Of a stretch of DNA of 26,792 bases, positions 1 to 9,611 are shown one piece after another. Both the position numbers and the translations under genes were made by a program. The stretch comes from Acidobacteriota bacterium (lineage in GTDB: Bacteria > Acidobacteriota > Polarisedimenticolia > J045): contig JAJRXN010000471.1 of assembly GCA_024276295.1 (NCBI GenBank), forward strand, positions 1-26,792, in the 5' to 3' direction. How positions within the stretch are numbered: the first letter of the stretch is position 1; every line of letters begins with the position of its first letter. Below the pieces are notes generated by a model that was given only the letters and a program-made list of their open reading frames with translations, was not told the origin of the DNA and ran no database searches.

Positions 1-14
1 CCGCCCAGGGGCGG
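1..14 (-). terminator. Possible stem-loop after pcnB
   Basis: CCGCCC (1-6) and GGGCGG (9-14) are exact inverted repeats separated by two bases, or a 5-bp stem with a 4-base loop. They lie 16 bases beyond the pcnB stop codon in the direction of pcnB transcription. Any T-tract would fall outside the window, so a terminator role is only a guess; short GC-rich inverted repeats are common at this base composition. Confidence 0.25.
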
Positions 15-29
15 CCGTTCTCCTGCGGC

Positions 30-1418
30 CTACGCACCAGCGAAGCGGCGCGGACGCCGGGAACGGCGGCGACGGCTGCTGCGGGCCGGGGCAGGCGGGG
101 CCTGCTCCTCGGCGGGAATCTCGGCGAGCCGGTGCGCCCAGCGTTCGAACTCGGCGTGGCCGTCGCCGGTCGCGGCCACGTACAGCCCGAAGACCTCGAG
201 CGCCTCGCGGAAGTAGCTGCGCCGGACGAGCGCGCCGCCACCGCCGCGGCGCCGCGACTTGCGTGGAGCGCCGGTGCCGAGCAGTTTCGGCAGACTCAGG
301 ATGATCTGCCGGACGCGCTCGCCATCACGCCGGCTGATGGCCAGCCGCGCGGCGATCGGCTTCATCCGTTCGGTGGCCTGCTCCGCCGGTGCGGTCTTCG
401 CGCCGTCGCCGTCCGGGGCCAGCAGCAGCGGGGCCAGCAGCAGGCTCAGTCGCTGGGCGGAAGTGAACTCGCGTCCCTGCTGGCGCGCCCTGTCGGCGGC
501 TCGCAGCACCGCGCGCAGAGACTCGAGTTCCTCGGTATCGCCGGCCGCCAATCGGGCGACGAGGTGAGCGTGCAGTTCCGGCAGCACGACCTCGAGCACG
601 CCCGACTCGAGCATCAGGTCGAACGCCGGGCCGGCCGCGCCGCCGAGGAACATCCGCATCAGATCCTCGAGGATCCGCGGCTTGGCGGCGTCGAGGATCA
701 GCGCCCTGTGACGCACGACGGCTTCCCATGTCGGCCGATCGATCCGGCACGTCAGCCGCGCGGCCAGCCGCAGGACGCGCAGCATCCGGATCGGGTCCTC
801 CTGCATCCGGATGTCGGGATCACCGATCATCCGCAGCACGTGCGCCTCGGCGTCGGCCACCCCGCCGACGTAGTCGAGGATCACGCCGCGCGAGACGTCG
901 TAGAGCAGCGCGTTGATCGTGATGTCGCGCCGCATCACGTCCTGTTCTCGGGTCCCGAACACGTTGTCGTCGCGGATCAGCAGCTCGCCGTCGCCGTTCT
1001 CGGACGCAGGCATCGGCGCGCGGAACGTCGCCACCTCGAGAACCTTGTCCCGAAAGTAGACGTGCGCGAGCCGGAACCGCCGGCCGATGATCCGGCAGTT
1101 GCGGAACAGCCGGCGGATCTCGTTCGGCAGCGCCGACGTGACGATGTCGAAGTCCTTCGGCCGGAGCCCGAACAGCAGGTCGCGCACCGATCCGCCGACG
1201 AGGTAGGCGCTGTGACCGCCCTCTTCGAGCCGGCGGATGACCTTGACCGCGTAGGCGTCGAGCAGTTCGTCGGAAAAGCGATGCTCGATCTCGCGCAGAG
1301 TGCCGGCCGGAGGATCGGGCGGGGCGGCGTCGACGAATGCGCCGCTGCCCGAGGCGAGCACGGCCTCGGGCCCGTCGCGCAGACCGAGCAGGTACGGTGG
1401 CAGACCGGTTTCACTCAC
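30..1418 (-). CDS. pcnB: Poly(A) polymerase I (PcnB)
   Basis: This is a class II nucleotidyltransferase of the tRNA CCA-adding/poly(A) polymerase superfamily that adds 3' poly(A) tails to RNA and so promotes its decay. The head domain has the GGSVRDLL loop (residues 75-82) and the metal-binding DFD (89-91). The stretch LFRNCRIIGRRFRLAHV (104-120) is typical of PcnB rather than CCA-adding enzymes. The RNA-binding domain follows, and the C-terminus is a short basic arginine-rich tail, also typical of PcnB. The length, 462 residues, fits the family. The start is GTG at 1418, ten bases after the sdhB stop, with an unconserved N-terminal extension of about 40 residues; a later start is possible. 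It follows sdhB closely on the same strand and may be co-transcribed with it, without an obvious functional link. Confidence 0.88.
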   Translation of the reverse strand: MSETGLPPYLLGLRDGPEAVLASGSGAFVDAAPPDPPAGTLREIEHRFSDELLDAYAVKVIRRLEEGGHSAYLVGGSVRDLLFGLRPKDFDIVTSALPNEIRRLFRNCRIIGRRFRLAHVYFRDKVLEVATFRAPMPASENGDGELLIRDDNVFGTREQDVMRRDITINALLYDVSRGVILDYVGGVADAEAHVLRMIGDPDIRMQEDPIRMLRVLRLAARLTCRIDRPTWEAVVRHRALILDAAKPRILEDLMRMFLGGAAGPAFDLMLESGVLEVVLPELHAHLVARLAAGDTEELESLRAVLRAADRARQQGREFTSAQRLSLLLAPLLLAPDGDGAKTAPAEQATERMKPIAARLAISRRDGERVRQIILSLPKLLGTGAPRKSRRRGGGGALVRRSYFREALEVFGLYVAATGDGHAEFERWAHRLAEIPAEEQAPPAPARSSRRRRSRRPRRFAGA

Positions 1419-1428
1419 GGAGTCACAC

Positions 1429-2184
1429 TCATCGGCCGAGCAGTTCGGCGAACCACTTGCGGTTGACCTGCCGGTTGAGACGCGCGAACGCCTCGCTCAA
1501 CGGGATCTCCTTGGGGCAGACCTCGACACAGTTCTGGGCGTTCCCGCAGCCCGTGATTCCGTTGGCCGCCATCACCGCGTCGAGACGGTCGTCGGCGTTC
1601 ATCTCCCCGGTGGGATGCAGGCCGAAGTAGAACGCCTGCGCCAGCGGGGCCGGGCCGATGAACCGTTCAAACTCGCGTGCGTCGTAGTTGGGGCAGGCCT
1701 CCATGCAGCAGCCGCAGGTCATGCAGCGGCTGTAGACGTAGGCCTCGTCGACGTCGGCCGGCGGCCGGCGCGGTCCCGGTCCGAGATCGTGGGTCCCGTC
1801 GATCGGGAGCCAGGCCCGGACCTCACGCAGCGCGCGGAACATCGCCGAGCGGTCGACCATCAGGTCGCGCACGACGGGGAACTTGCCGATCGGCTCGAGC
1901 GTGATCGTCCCCTGCGGCAGGTTGTCGACCAGCGTCGAGCAGCTCTGGCGCGGCACGCCGTTGATCAGCATCGTGCAGGCGCCGCAGACCTCCTCGAGGC
2001 AACTGCAGTCCCAGACCGGAGGACTGACGCGCTGGCCGGAGGCATCGACCGGATTGCGGGCGATTTCCTGCAGGCAGGAGATGATGTTCATTCCCTTCTT
2101 CCAGGGCACCCGGAAGTCCTGCCAGTAGGGCCGGCTGTCCGGAGCGTCCTGCCGCCTGATGCGGAGATGAACTTCCCGCGACAT
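1429..2184 (-). CDS. sdhB: Succinate dehydrogenase/fumarate reductase iron-sulfur subunit
   Basis: SdhB carries electrons between the flavoprotein SdhA and the membrane cytochrome b. All three cluster sites are visible in order: the N-terminal [2Fe-2S] motif CSCLEEVCGAC plus a later Cys; the [4Fe-4S] motif CMTCGCCMEACP; and CGNAQNCVEVCP for the [3Fe-4S] and remaining ligand. The length of 251 residues is usual. The ATG at 2184 is fixed by a strong ribosome-binding site, AAAGGAGGAGG, which overlaps the sdhA stop region. It is the last gene of the sdhC-sdhA-sdhB operon, the order typical of B-type enzymes. The direction of the reaction (succinate oxidation or fumarate reduction) cannot be told from sequence. 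Confidence 0.94.
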   Translation of the reverse strand: MSREVHLRIRRQDAPDSRPYWQDFRVPWKKGMNIISCLQEIARNPVDASGQRVSPPVWDCSCLEEVCGACTMLINGVPRQSCSTLVDNLPQGTITLEPIGKFPVVRDLMVDRSAMFRALREVRAWLPIDGTHDLGPGPRRPPADVDEAYVYSRCMTCGCCMEACPNYDAREFERFIGPAPLAQAFYFGLHPTGEMNADDRLDAVMAANGITGCGNAQNCVEVCPKEIPLSEAFARLNRQVNRKWFAELLGR

Positions 2185-2200
2185 CTCGCGCCTCCTCCTT

Positions 2201-4020
<1,820 letters not shown>

Positions 4021-4024
<4 letters not shown>

Positions 4025-4767
4025 CGACTCTCCTCCGTCGCGTGCCGCGCATCGACCGGCGCGGTCTCCGCGGGAATCCGCGCCTCGATCGCCGCCGGCT
4101 CCTCCTGCAGGTTGAACAGCCGCACCGGCTTGAGTCGGCCGTCGAGCGGCTCGAAGCCGAGCAGGGCGTTGATTCCGACCGCGGCGAACAGCAGCGCGAT
4201 CGCCATGCCGACCCGAGCCATCCGCCGCTGACCGGTGCGTGAGCTGGCGAGGCCCCAGTGGATCGAGAAGCCGAACAGTCCGTTGCCGAGGTGATACGAG
4301 GCGGCGAGCACGCCGATCACGTAGGCCGCGAACAGCCACGGGCTGCGGAACTGGTCGTGCAGCAGCGCGTACATGTCCGAGGTGTCGTGGCCGAACCAGT
4401 GGGCGAAGCGTGTGAACAGCACATGATAGGTGATGAAGAAGATCAGGATCACGCCGCTGATCCGCTGGATCGTGAACATGTGGTTGTGTGCGTACGACAG
4501 GCGGCGGTTGTTGAACTTCGCCTCCCGGTAGATCAACACGCCGAGCACCGCGTGGAACGCGATCGGGACGAAGATCCCGAACGTTTCGATCAGGACCAGA
4601 TAGGGCAGCGAACGGAGCAGTTCGACCTTATCGTTGAACGGGCCCTGGCCGCTGACTGCGAACGAATTGAAGAAGAAGTGGTTCGCCAGGAAAACACCGA
4701 CCGGGAGGATTCCGCTCAGGCTGTGCAGTCGCCGGAGCGTGAACCACTGCCTGTCCGTCAGGCCCAT
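4021..4767 (-). CDS. sdhC: Succinate dehydrogenase cytochrome b558 subunit (B-type)
   Basis: This is the membrane anchor of the complex, a five-helix di-haem cytochrome b that exchanges electrons with quinone, usually menaquinone in this type. Five hydrophobic segments are visible, near residues 15-38, 54-80, 103-126, 145-170 and 184-205. His30, His72, His115 and His159 have the spacing expected of the four haem ligands. A single fused anchor of 248 residues and the absence of sdhD mark a B-type enzyme. The C-terminal 40 residues are hydrophilic and unconserved. The start at 4767 follows the strong ribosome-binding site GGAAGGAGG. It is the first gene of the operon; the stop overlaps the sdhA start (ATGA). 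Confidence 0.9.
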
Positions 4768-4878
4768 CGTCTCGGCCTCCTTCCTTGTCTTGAGCCGCCT
4801 GGGCGCGCGAGACGGGGCGGAAGCGCCCGCCGTCGCTGGGACGAAACCGCGCCGGCGGCTATCCTGCGACCAACACGC
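4768..4878. promoter_or_regulatory. Divergent intergenic region upstream of sdhC and a secreted protein
   Basis: These 111 bases separate two divergently transcribed genes and so must hold the sdh promoter and probably that of the rightward gene. I see the sdhC ribosome-binding site (GGAGG complement near 4775-4786) and a TATCCT hexamer at 4860-4865 facing right. No convincing -35/-10 pair is visible on either strand. Confidence 0.4.
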
Positions 4879-5772
4879 ATGCGGATCTTACTCCACATTT
4901 ACAAACGCGCTAGCCGGGCCGCCAAGCCTATCACTTACCTGGCGGCGATTGCCGGCTTGTCAGTGGCCCTGGGGTGGCCGGCGCTTGCAGGCTCGCCTCT
5001 CGAGGGCTGGACCCGCATCGAGCTGGAGGGGCGGAAGTTCCTCATCGCTCACGGGCGGACCGTGATCGAGCGCTGGCAGGAGCCGTCACTCGTGGTCGTC
5101 ACGAGCGACCTGCGGGCCCTCGGCCGCCGCCGCCGGCACCGGGCGTTCGCCGAGACCGATCAAGGCGGCCGGCCCGTCCGCTGGATCGAGATCTCGGACG
5201 GTCGCCGGGCCCGGCTCCACGTCTTCGCCGCTGCCACGGGGAGACTGGAGGTAGCGACGTTCCGGCCGGTCGGCGAGGGGGCGTCCGGGTGGAGGCCGGC
5301 CGGGGTCGAGGGCCTGGAGGTCGGGAGCGACGCCGCCGGCGCCCTCGACCCGTGGACCCTGCTGGCCCGGCTCGACGACCTCGCGGCGCGAGGTGCCGGG
5401 GACACGATCGACGTGCTCACGCGCCACGGCCTGCGCCGGTTCGCGGTTCGCCGCGAGCCGGCGGGGCGCCGGCGCACCACGCTCGAGGCGCTGGACCCGC
5501 CGGCCGGTCGCCAGCGCGTCGTGCTCGAGGCGGTCCGGGTCGAGATCCTCCCCGCCGACGGGGGCGAGACGCTGCTCGGCCTGATCGGGCCGACGGCCCT
5601 GACGATCGACCGCGGCTCCGGTGCGCTGCTTTCGATCGAGGGCGTGCGGCCGGGCGTGCCGGGGAAGATCCGTCTGACGCTGCGCCGCTGGTCGAGCGCG
5701 GAGCGTCCGCCCCTGCGGCCGCCGTGGGGGGATTTCCCGCGGCGACCGGCCACGGACGGGGATGCGGGTTGA
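4879..5772 (+). CDS. Predicted secreted protein of unknown function
   Basis: I do not recognise this 297-residue protein. The N-terminus looks like a signal peptide: basic residues at 2-16, a hydrophobic core at about 18-36, and a likely cleavage after the ALA at 35-37. The mature part is rich in Arg, Asp and Gly and predicted mostly beta, with short repeats of the form 'VRVEILPADGGETLLGLIGPTALTID', as in outer-membrane-associated or periplasmic beta proteins; no catalytic motif is visible. The frame is open to 4258, antisense to sdhC, so the ATG at 4879 just before the signal peptide is chosen. The first 20 codons use AT-rich codons (TTA, ATT, AAA, CCT, ACT) unlike the rest of the gene. A 76-base gap separates it from the next gene. 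Confidence 0.7.
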   Translation: MRILLHIYKRASRAAKPITYLAAIAGLSVALGWPALAGSPLEGWTRIELEGRKFLIAHGRTVIERWQEPSLVVVTSDLRALGRRRRHRAFAETDQGGRPVRWIEISDGRRARLHVFAAATGRLEVATFRPVGEGASGWRPAGVEGLEVGSDAAGALDPWTLLARLDDLAARGAGDTIDVLTRHGLRRFAVRREPAGRRRTTLEALDPPAGRQRVVLEAVRVEILPADGGETLLGLIGPTALTIDRGSGALLSIEGVRPGVPGKIRLTLRRWSSAERPPLRPPWGDFPRRPATDGDAG

Positions 5773-5848
5773 CGGCACGCGGCGCCTCCCGTAGCCTCCG
5801 CCCCTTTCTCTCCGGCGACGGGCTCACCCGTTGCCGGCAGGACCACGC

Positions 5849-6874
5849 GTGAGACGATCCGGTCCAGAAGCGGACGAGGGACTCCACCGCGCGATGCGCA
5901 CGCTGCTGGCGCGCGCCCGGTCGGGCGTGAGCTTCGTGCTGACATCGCACGTTCATCCCGATGGCGACGGCATCGGCAGCGAGATCGCCTTCGCGCGCCT
6001 GCTCGAGACGCTTTCGGCGCGCGTCGCGATCGTCAACGCCGATCCGGCCCCGCCGGCGCTCGAGGCCCTCGACGGCTCCGAACGCGCCGAGGGCTACGAC
6101 CCCGGGCGCCACGACGCGCTGATCGCCGCCGCGGACGTGGTCGTCATGCTGGACAACTCGGATCCGGCCCGGCTCGGCGCGATGGAACCGGCGGTGCGCG
6201 CGAGCGCGGCCCACAAGGCGTGCATCGACCACCACCCGAATCCGTCGTCGTTCTGGGACAGCCTGATCGTCGACCAGTCGGCCTGCTGCACGGGGGCGCT
6301 GGTCCACGAACTGTACCGGCTCGCCGGGCGCCGGCCCGATCCGGTCGCGGCCGCGGCGATGTATGCGGCGCTGGTCTCGGATACCGGGCGTTTCCGGTTC
6401 GGCAATGCCGATGCCGAAGCGTTCCGGCTCGCCGCGGAACTGGTCGCGGCGGGGGCGGATCCCGCGGATCTGTTCACGCGGCTCGAGGAGCAGGCGGGCG
6501 AGGGGGTCGTCCGGCTGCTCGGCGAGACGCTGGCGTCGATGGATCTGCGCGCGGCCGGCCGGATCGTCGTGCTCCGGGTGACCGGGGATGCGCTGGCGCG
6601 GCACCGCATCGGCCACGAGGATACCGCCGAGATCATCAACGCCGCGCTGATGCTGCGCACCAGCCGCGTCGCGGTGCTGTTCCGTGAACTCGGGCCGGCG
6701 AGCACCAAGGTCAGCCTGCGCTCGAAGGGCGCCGTGGCGGTCAACGAACTCGCCCGGCAGTTCGGTGGAGGCGGGCATCGCAACGCCGCCGGGATCGTGC
6801 TCGACGAGCCGCTCGAGCCGGCCGTCGAGCGGGTGACCGAGGCACTCGAGCGGCTGGTCGGGACGGACGGTTGA
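5849..6874 (+). CDS. nrnA: DHH/DHHA1 phosphoesterase, NrnA-type oligoribonuclease/pAp phosphatase
   Basis: This family hydrolyses short RNA oligonucleotides and 3'-phosphoadenosine 5'-phosphate, and some members cleave cyclic-dinucleotide breakdown products. The DHH domain shows SHVHPDGDGIGS for the first metal site, VVMLDNSDPARLG for the second, and CIDHHPN, the family's namesake motif. YAALVSDTGRF follows. The C-terminal DHHA1 domain ends with the substrate-binding GGGHRNAAG. At about 340 residues the length fits NrnA. Three starts are possible: TTG at 5831, GTG at 5849 (preceded by GCAGGA, chosen here) and ATG at 5894. It is cytoplasmic. The neighbours give no specific functional context. 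Confidence 0.86.
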   Translation: MRRSGPEADEGLHRAMRTLLARARSGVSFVLTSHVHPDGDGIGSEIAFARLLETLSARVAIVNADPAPPALEALDGSERAEGYDPGRHDALIAAADVVVMLDNSDPARLGAMEPAVRASAAHKACIDHHPNPSSFWDSLIVDQSACCTGALVHELYRLAGRRPDPVAAAAMYAALVSDTGRFRFGNADAEAFRLAAELVAAGADPADLFTRLEEQAGEGVVRLLGETLASMDLRAAGRIVVLRVTGDALARHRIGHEDTAEIINAALMLRTSRVAVLFRELGPASTKVSLRSKGAVAVNELARQFGGGGHRNAAGIVLDEPLEPAVERVTEALERLVGTDG

Positions 6875-6961
6875 CAGTCCGGGCGAGCGGGCCAAACATC
6901 GGCGGCCCCCATCCCGCCGGAGGCGCCAGGCGTGTTCGGCGTGTCCGGGAGTCGTGACCCG

Positions 6962-7879
6962 ATGAGACCGAGTCGTCGTCTGCTGCTCAGACTGCTGCTG
7001 CTGACACCGCGGCCGCTGGTCTGGCGCTTCGCCCGCACCTACATCGCGGGAGAGACGCTCGAGGACGCGGTGACCACGGTGCGGGTGCTCAACGCCGAGG
7101 GCTGCCGGGCCACGGTCGACGTGCTCGGCGAGGAGGTGACGCGTCTCGACGAGGTGCGCGCGTTCGTCGACGCGTACAAGGAGACGCTCGACCGGATCGT
7201 CGCCGAGGGTCTCGACGCCAACGTCTCGGTCAAGCCGACCGCGCTCGGGCTGCGGATCGACCCGCAGCACGCCTTCGAGGCCCACGCCGAGATCCTGGCC
7301 CATGCCCGGCGTCACGGACTGTTCGTGCGGATGGACATGGAAGACAGCTCGGTCACCGTCGCGACGCTCGATCTGTATCGCCGGCTGCGCGAAGCGGGAT
7401 ACGACAACGTCGGGGTCGTGCTGCAGGCCTATCTGCGGCGGACGCTGGACGATGCGCGCCGGCTCGCCGCGGAGGGCGCGTCGGTCCGGCTGTGCAAGGG
7501 GATCTACGTCGAACCGCGGGAGCTGGCGTATCAGGCGTTCGACGTCGTGCGGGCGTCGTTCGTCGAGGCGCTCGAGATCCTGCTGGGAGCGGAGCGGGGC
7601 TACTGCGGGATCGCGACCCACGACGAGATGCTCGTCTTTCACGGCCGGCGGCTGATCCGCCGGCTCGAGCGCGGTCCCGATCGCTACGAGTTCCAGATGC
7701 TGCTCGGCGTGGACCACCAGCTGCGCCGGCTGCTGGTCGGCGAAGGGCACCCGTTGCGCGTCTACGTTCCCTATGGACGGGCGTGGTTCGGTTATTCGAT
7801 CCGGCGCCTGCTCGAGAATCCCCGCATGGCCGCCCACGTGATGCGCAACGTGCTCGGCTTCGGGCCGGACCGGGCGTGA
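6962..7879 (+). CDS. Proline dehydrogenase (stand-alone PRODH)
   Basis: This FAD enzyme oxidises proline to pyrroline-5-carboxylate, the first step of proline use. It is the short monofunctional form (305 residues), as in Deinococcus-Thermus and Gram-positive bacteria, not the PutA fusion. Conserved parts of the TIM barrel are SVKPTALGL (residues 89-97), the MDMED segment, RLCKGIY (176-182), GIATHD (216-221), EFQMLLGV (243-250) and the C-terminal YGxxWxxYxxRRLLEN, whose Arg281-Arg282 pair binds the substrate carboxylate. Start: an in-frame GTG at 6932 exists, but the ATG at 6962 directly precedes the conserved region. No pyrroline-5-carboxylate dehydrogenase is nearby. It overlaps the next gene by four bases (GTGA). 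Confidence 0.87.
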   Translation: MRPSRRLLLRLLLLTPRPLVWRFARTYIAGETLEDAVTTVRVLNAEGCRATVDVLGEEVTRLDEVRAFVDAYKETLDRIVAEGLDANVSVKPTALGLRIDPQHAFEAHAEILAHARRHGLFVRMDMEDSSVTVATLDLYRRLREAGYDNVGVVLQAYLRRTLDDARRLAAEGASVRLCKGIYVEPRELAYQAFDVVRASFVEALEILLGAERGYCGIATHDEMLVFHGRRLIRRLERGPDRYEFQMLLGVDHQLRRLLVGEGHPLRVYVPYGRAWFGYSIRRLLENPRMAAHVMRNVLGFGPDRA

Positions 7880-8586
7880 AGCTGTTCGCTCTCGGCGATC
7901 CGCACCTTTCGTTCGGACGGCCACGACCGATGGACGTCTTCGGCGAGATCTGGCGCGATCATCCCGCGAAGATCGCCCGCGCCTGGGACCGCGTCGTCGG
8001 CCCGGACGACGTCGTCGCGCTCGTCGGCGACATCTCCTGGGCACACACCGCCGAAGAGGTCGCGCCCGACCTCGAGTTCCTCGCCGCACGGTCGGGGCGG
8101 CTCAAAGTGCTGCTGCGCGGGAACCACGACTCGTGGTGGGCGTCGCGTGCCCGGGTGCGGCGGATCCTGCCTTCCGGGATGGTCCCGCTGCACCACGATG
8201 CGCTGCGCCTCGACGAGGGGGTCGTGCTGTGCGGAGCGCGCGGCTGGGAGGCGCCCGGGATGCCGTGGTTCGACGAGCCGAAGGACCGGCCGGTCTGGGA
8301 ACGCGAGCTGCACCGCCTCGACCTCTCGCTGGCGGCCGCCGCGAAGATCGCTCGTCCCGGGGATCGGCTCGTCGCGCTGCTCCACTATCCACCGATCGGT
8401 CCCGGCCAGACGACGAGCCCGGTTCTCGAGCGGCTCGAACGGGCCGGCGTCGTCGCCGCGGCGTACGGCCACCTTCATGGCGCGGACCACGCGTGGGCGC
8501 CCCGCGGGCGGTTCGGCGGCATCGAGCTGCACTTCGTGGCCGCCGACGCCGTCGATTTCGAGCCCCGGGCGATCCTGGCGGGTTGA
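7876..8586 (+). CDS. Calcineurin-like metallophosphoesterase
   Basis: This is a small (236-residue) predicted phosphohydrolase of the calcineurin-like superfamily, similar to the group described as 'predicted phosphohydrolase' in COG1768; the substrate is unknown. All metal-binding motifs are present in order: LGDPHLSFG (Asp8, His10), VGDISW (Asp52), RGNHDSWW (Asn83, His84), LLHYPPIG and YGHLHG. The start is a GTG overlapping the proline dehydrogenase stop, which suggests coupled translation. No signal peptide is seen, so it is probably cytoplasmic. The gene ends immediately before the promoter region of the large aromatic operon. Confidence 0.85.
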   Translation: MKLFALGDPHLSFGRPRPMDVFGEIWRDHPAKIARAWDRVVGPDDVVALVGDISWAHTAEEVAPDLEFLAARSGRLKVLLRGNHDSWWASRARVRRILPSGMVPLHHDALRLDEGVVLCGARGWEAPGMPWFDEPKDRPVWERELHRLDLSLAAAAKIARPGDRLVALLHYPPIGPGQTTSPVLERLERAGVVAAAYGHLHGADHAWAPRGRFGGIELHFVAADAVDFEPRAILAG

Positions 8587-8612
8587 ACCGGGGCCGAGCG
8601 CTGGGCTACCCT
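8583..8612 (+). promoter_or_regulatory. Candidate promoter of the aromatic operon
   Basis: TTGAAC (8583-8588) and TACCCT (8607-8612) are separated by 18 bases and resemble a weak sigma-70 promoter. The pair sits just upstream of the inverted repeat at 8614-8629, so a repressor bound there would cover the transcription start. The -35 hexamer overlaps the stop codon of the preceding gene. The match is poor and the assignment rests mainly on position. Confidence 0.3.
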
Positions 8613-8613
8613 G

Positions 8614-8629
8614 TCGAACGTTCGTTCGA
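8614..8629. promoter_or_regulatory. Candidate TetR-family operator (7-2-7 inverted repeat)
   Basis: TCGAACG-TT-CGTTCGA is a perfect inverted repeat with 7-base arms and a 2-base spacer, AT-richer than its surroundings. Its core matches CNAACGNNCGTTNG, the consensus that I recall for PaaR, the phenylacetyl-CoA-responsive TetR repressor of Thermus thermophilus. It lies 82 bases upstream of the first gene of an operon that itself encodes a TetR regulator (12442-13086). Repression relieved by an aromatic acyl-CoA is therefore plausible, but this is inference. The remaining leader (8630-8711) shows nothing else clear. Confidence 0.55.
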
Positions 8630-8711
8630 AACCAACCGGAACCCGGCTGCCCCGCACGGAGCGGGTGACGCCGGAACAGCGGGCAACGACGCCCGGTGGA
8701 CCTGACTTGCC

Positions 8712-9611
8712 ATGAAACTGGACCATTTCGTCTACCACCGGCCGGGTTCGCTGGCCGAGGCGAGCGAACTGCTCCGAAGCCTCGGCGACGCCGCGCACTT
8801 CATCGCCGGCGGGACCGACCTGCTTCCGGACCTCAAGCGGGGCCGCGAGCGGGCCTGCCACCTGGTCTCGCTGACCGGGATCGACGAGCTGCGGGCGATC
8901 CGGCTCGACGACGGCCGTCTGCAGGTCGGCGCGCTGGCGAGCCTGGCGGAGGTCCACGAGTCGCCGGCGGTCCGTCGTGCCTTCCCGGCGCTGGCCGAGG
9001 CGGCCGGCGTGCTCGGCGGCGTGCAGATCCGCAACCAGGGCACGCTTGGAGGTAACTTCTGCCGCGCGGTCCCCTGCGCGGACACCCCGCCGATCTGCCT
9101 GGCCGGCGGCGCCGAGGTCGTGCTCTCCGACGGCCGCGAGGAGCGGGTCGTCCCGGCCGCGGAGTTCTTCACCGGGCCCCGGCAGACGGTGCTCGCCCCC
9201 GGCGAGGTGATGACAGCGCTGGTGGTGCCGCCGCAGCCGGCCGGCTCGGGAGCCTGCTACCGCCGGTTCACCCTCCGCGGGGGGCTGGCGCTCTCGGTCG
9301 CCTCCGTGGCGGCGCGCGTCGTGCTCGACGGCGAGGCGATCCGCGAGGCGAGGATCGTGCTCGGAGCCGTCGCCCCGGTTCCGCTGCCGGTTGCGGCCTG
9401 CGGTGGACTGCTGGCCGGCCAGTGCCCCGACGACGACCTCTTCGGTCGTGCCGGCGAGATCGCCGCCCGCGAGGCGCAGCCGATCAGCGACATCCGGGGC
9501 AGCGCGGAGTACCGGCGGGAGCTGGTGGCGGTGCTCACGCGGCGGGCGCTGGCCGAGGCGGTTCGGCGGGCGCGAGGCGATGGCCGGTACGACTGGGAGG
9601 TGCAGCGGTGA
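8712..9611 (+). CDS. Molybdenum hydroxylase FAD subunit, 4-hydroxybenzoyl-CoA reductase beta-like (HcrB-like)
   Basis: This is the FAD-binding subunit of a xanthine dehydrogenase-family enzyme that passes electrons to or from the iron-sulfur/molybdenum subunit. FAD-binding signatures IAGGTDLLP (residues 31-39) and QIRNQGTLGGN (105-115) are clear; the C-terminal CO dehydrogenase flavoprotein domain follows. The length is 299 residues. Thauera HcrB carries an insert of about 40 residues with an extra [4Fe-4S] cluster after the GGN motif; here NFCRAVPCADTPP follows directly and the insert is absent. The assignment to hydroxybenzoyl-CoA therefore rests on the neighbouring dch, had and benzoyl-CoA reductase genes. 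A different aromatic or heterocyclic hydroxylase is the alternative. The stop overlaps the next start by four bases. Confidence 0.75.
   Translation: MKLDHFVYHRPGSLAEASELLRSLGDAAHFIAGGTDLLPDLKRGRERACHLVSLTGIDELRAIRLDDGRLQVGALASLAEVHESPAVRRAFPALAEAAGVLGGVQIRNQGTLGGNFCRAVPCADTPPICLAGGAEVVLSDGREERVVPAAEFFTGPRQTVLAPGEVMTALVVPPQPAGSGACYRRFTLRGGLALSVASVAARVVLDGEAIREARIVLGAVAPVPLPVAACGGLLAGQCPDDDLFGRAGEIAAREAQPISDIRGSAEYRRELVAVLTRRALAEAVRRARGDGRYDWEVQR

Noticed and set aside
5417..8089. An 890-residue minus-strand frame opposite nrnA and proline dehydrogenase
   Set aside because: It spans three well-supported plus-strand genes and has the Arg/Asp/His-rich composition of antisense frames.
8620..8711. 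Riboswitch or structured leader upstream of the Mo-enzyme operon, such as a molybdenum cofactor motif
   Set aside because: The leader is only about 80 bases, and I see no paired elements beyond the operator-like inverted repeat.
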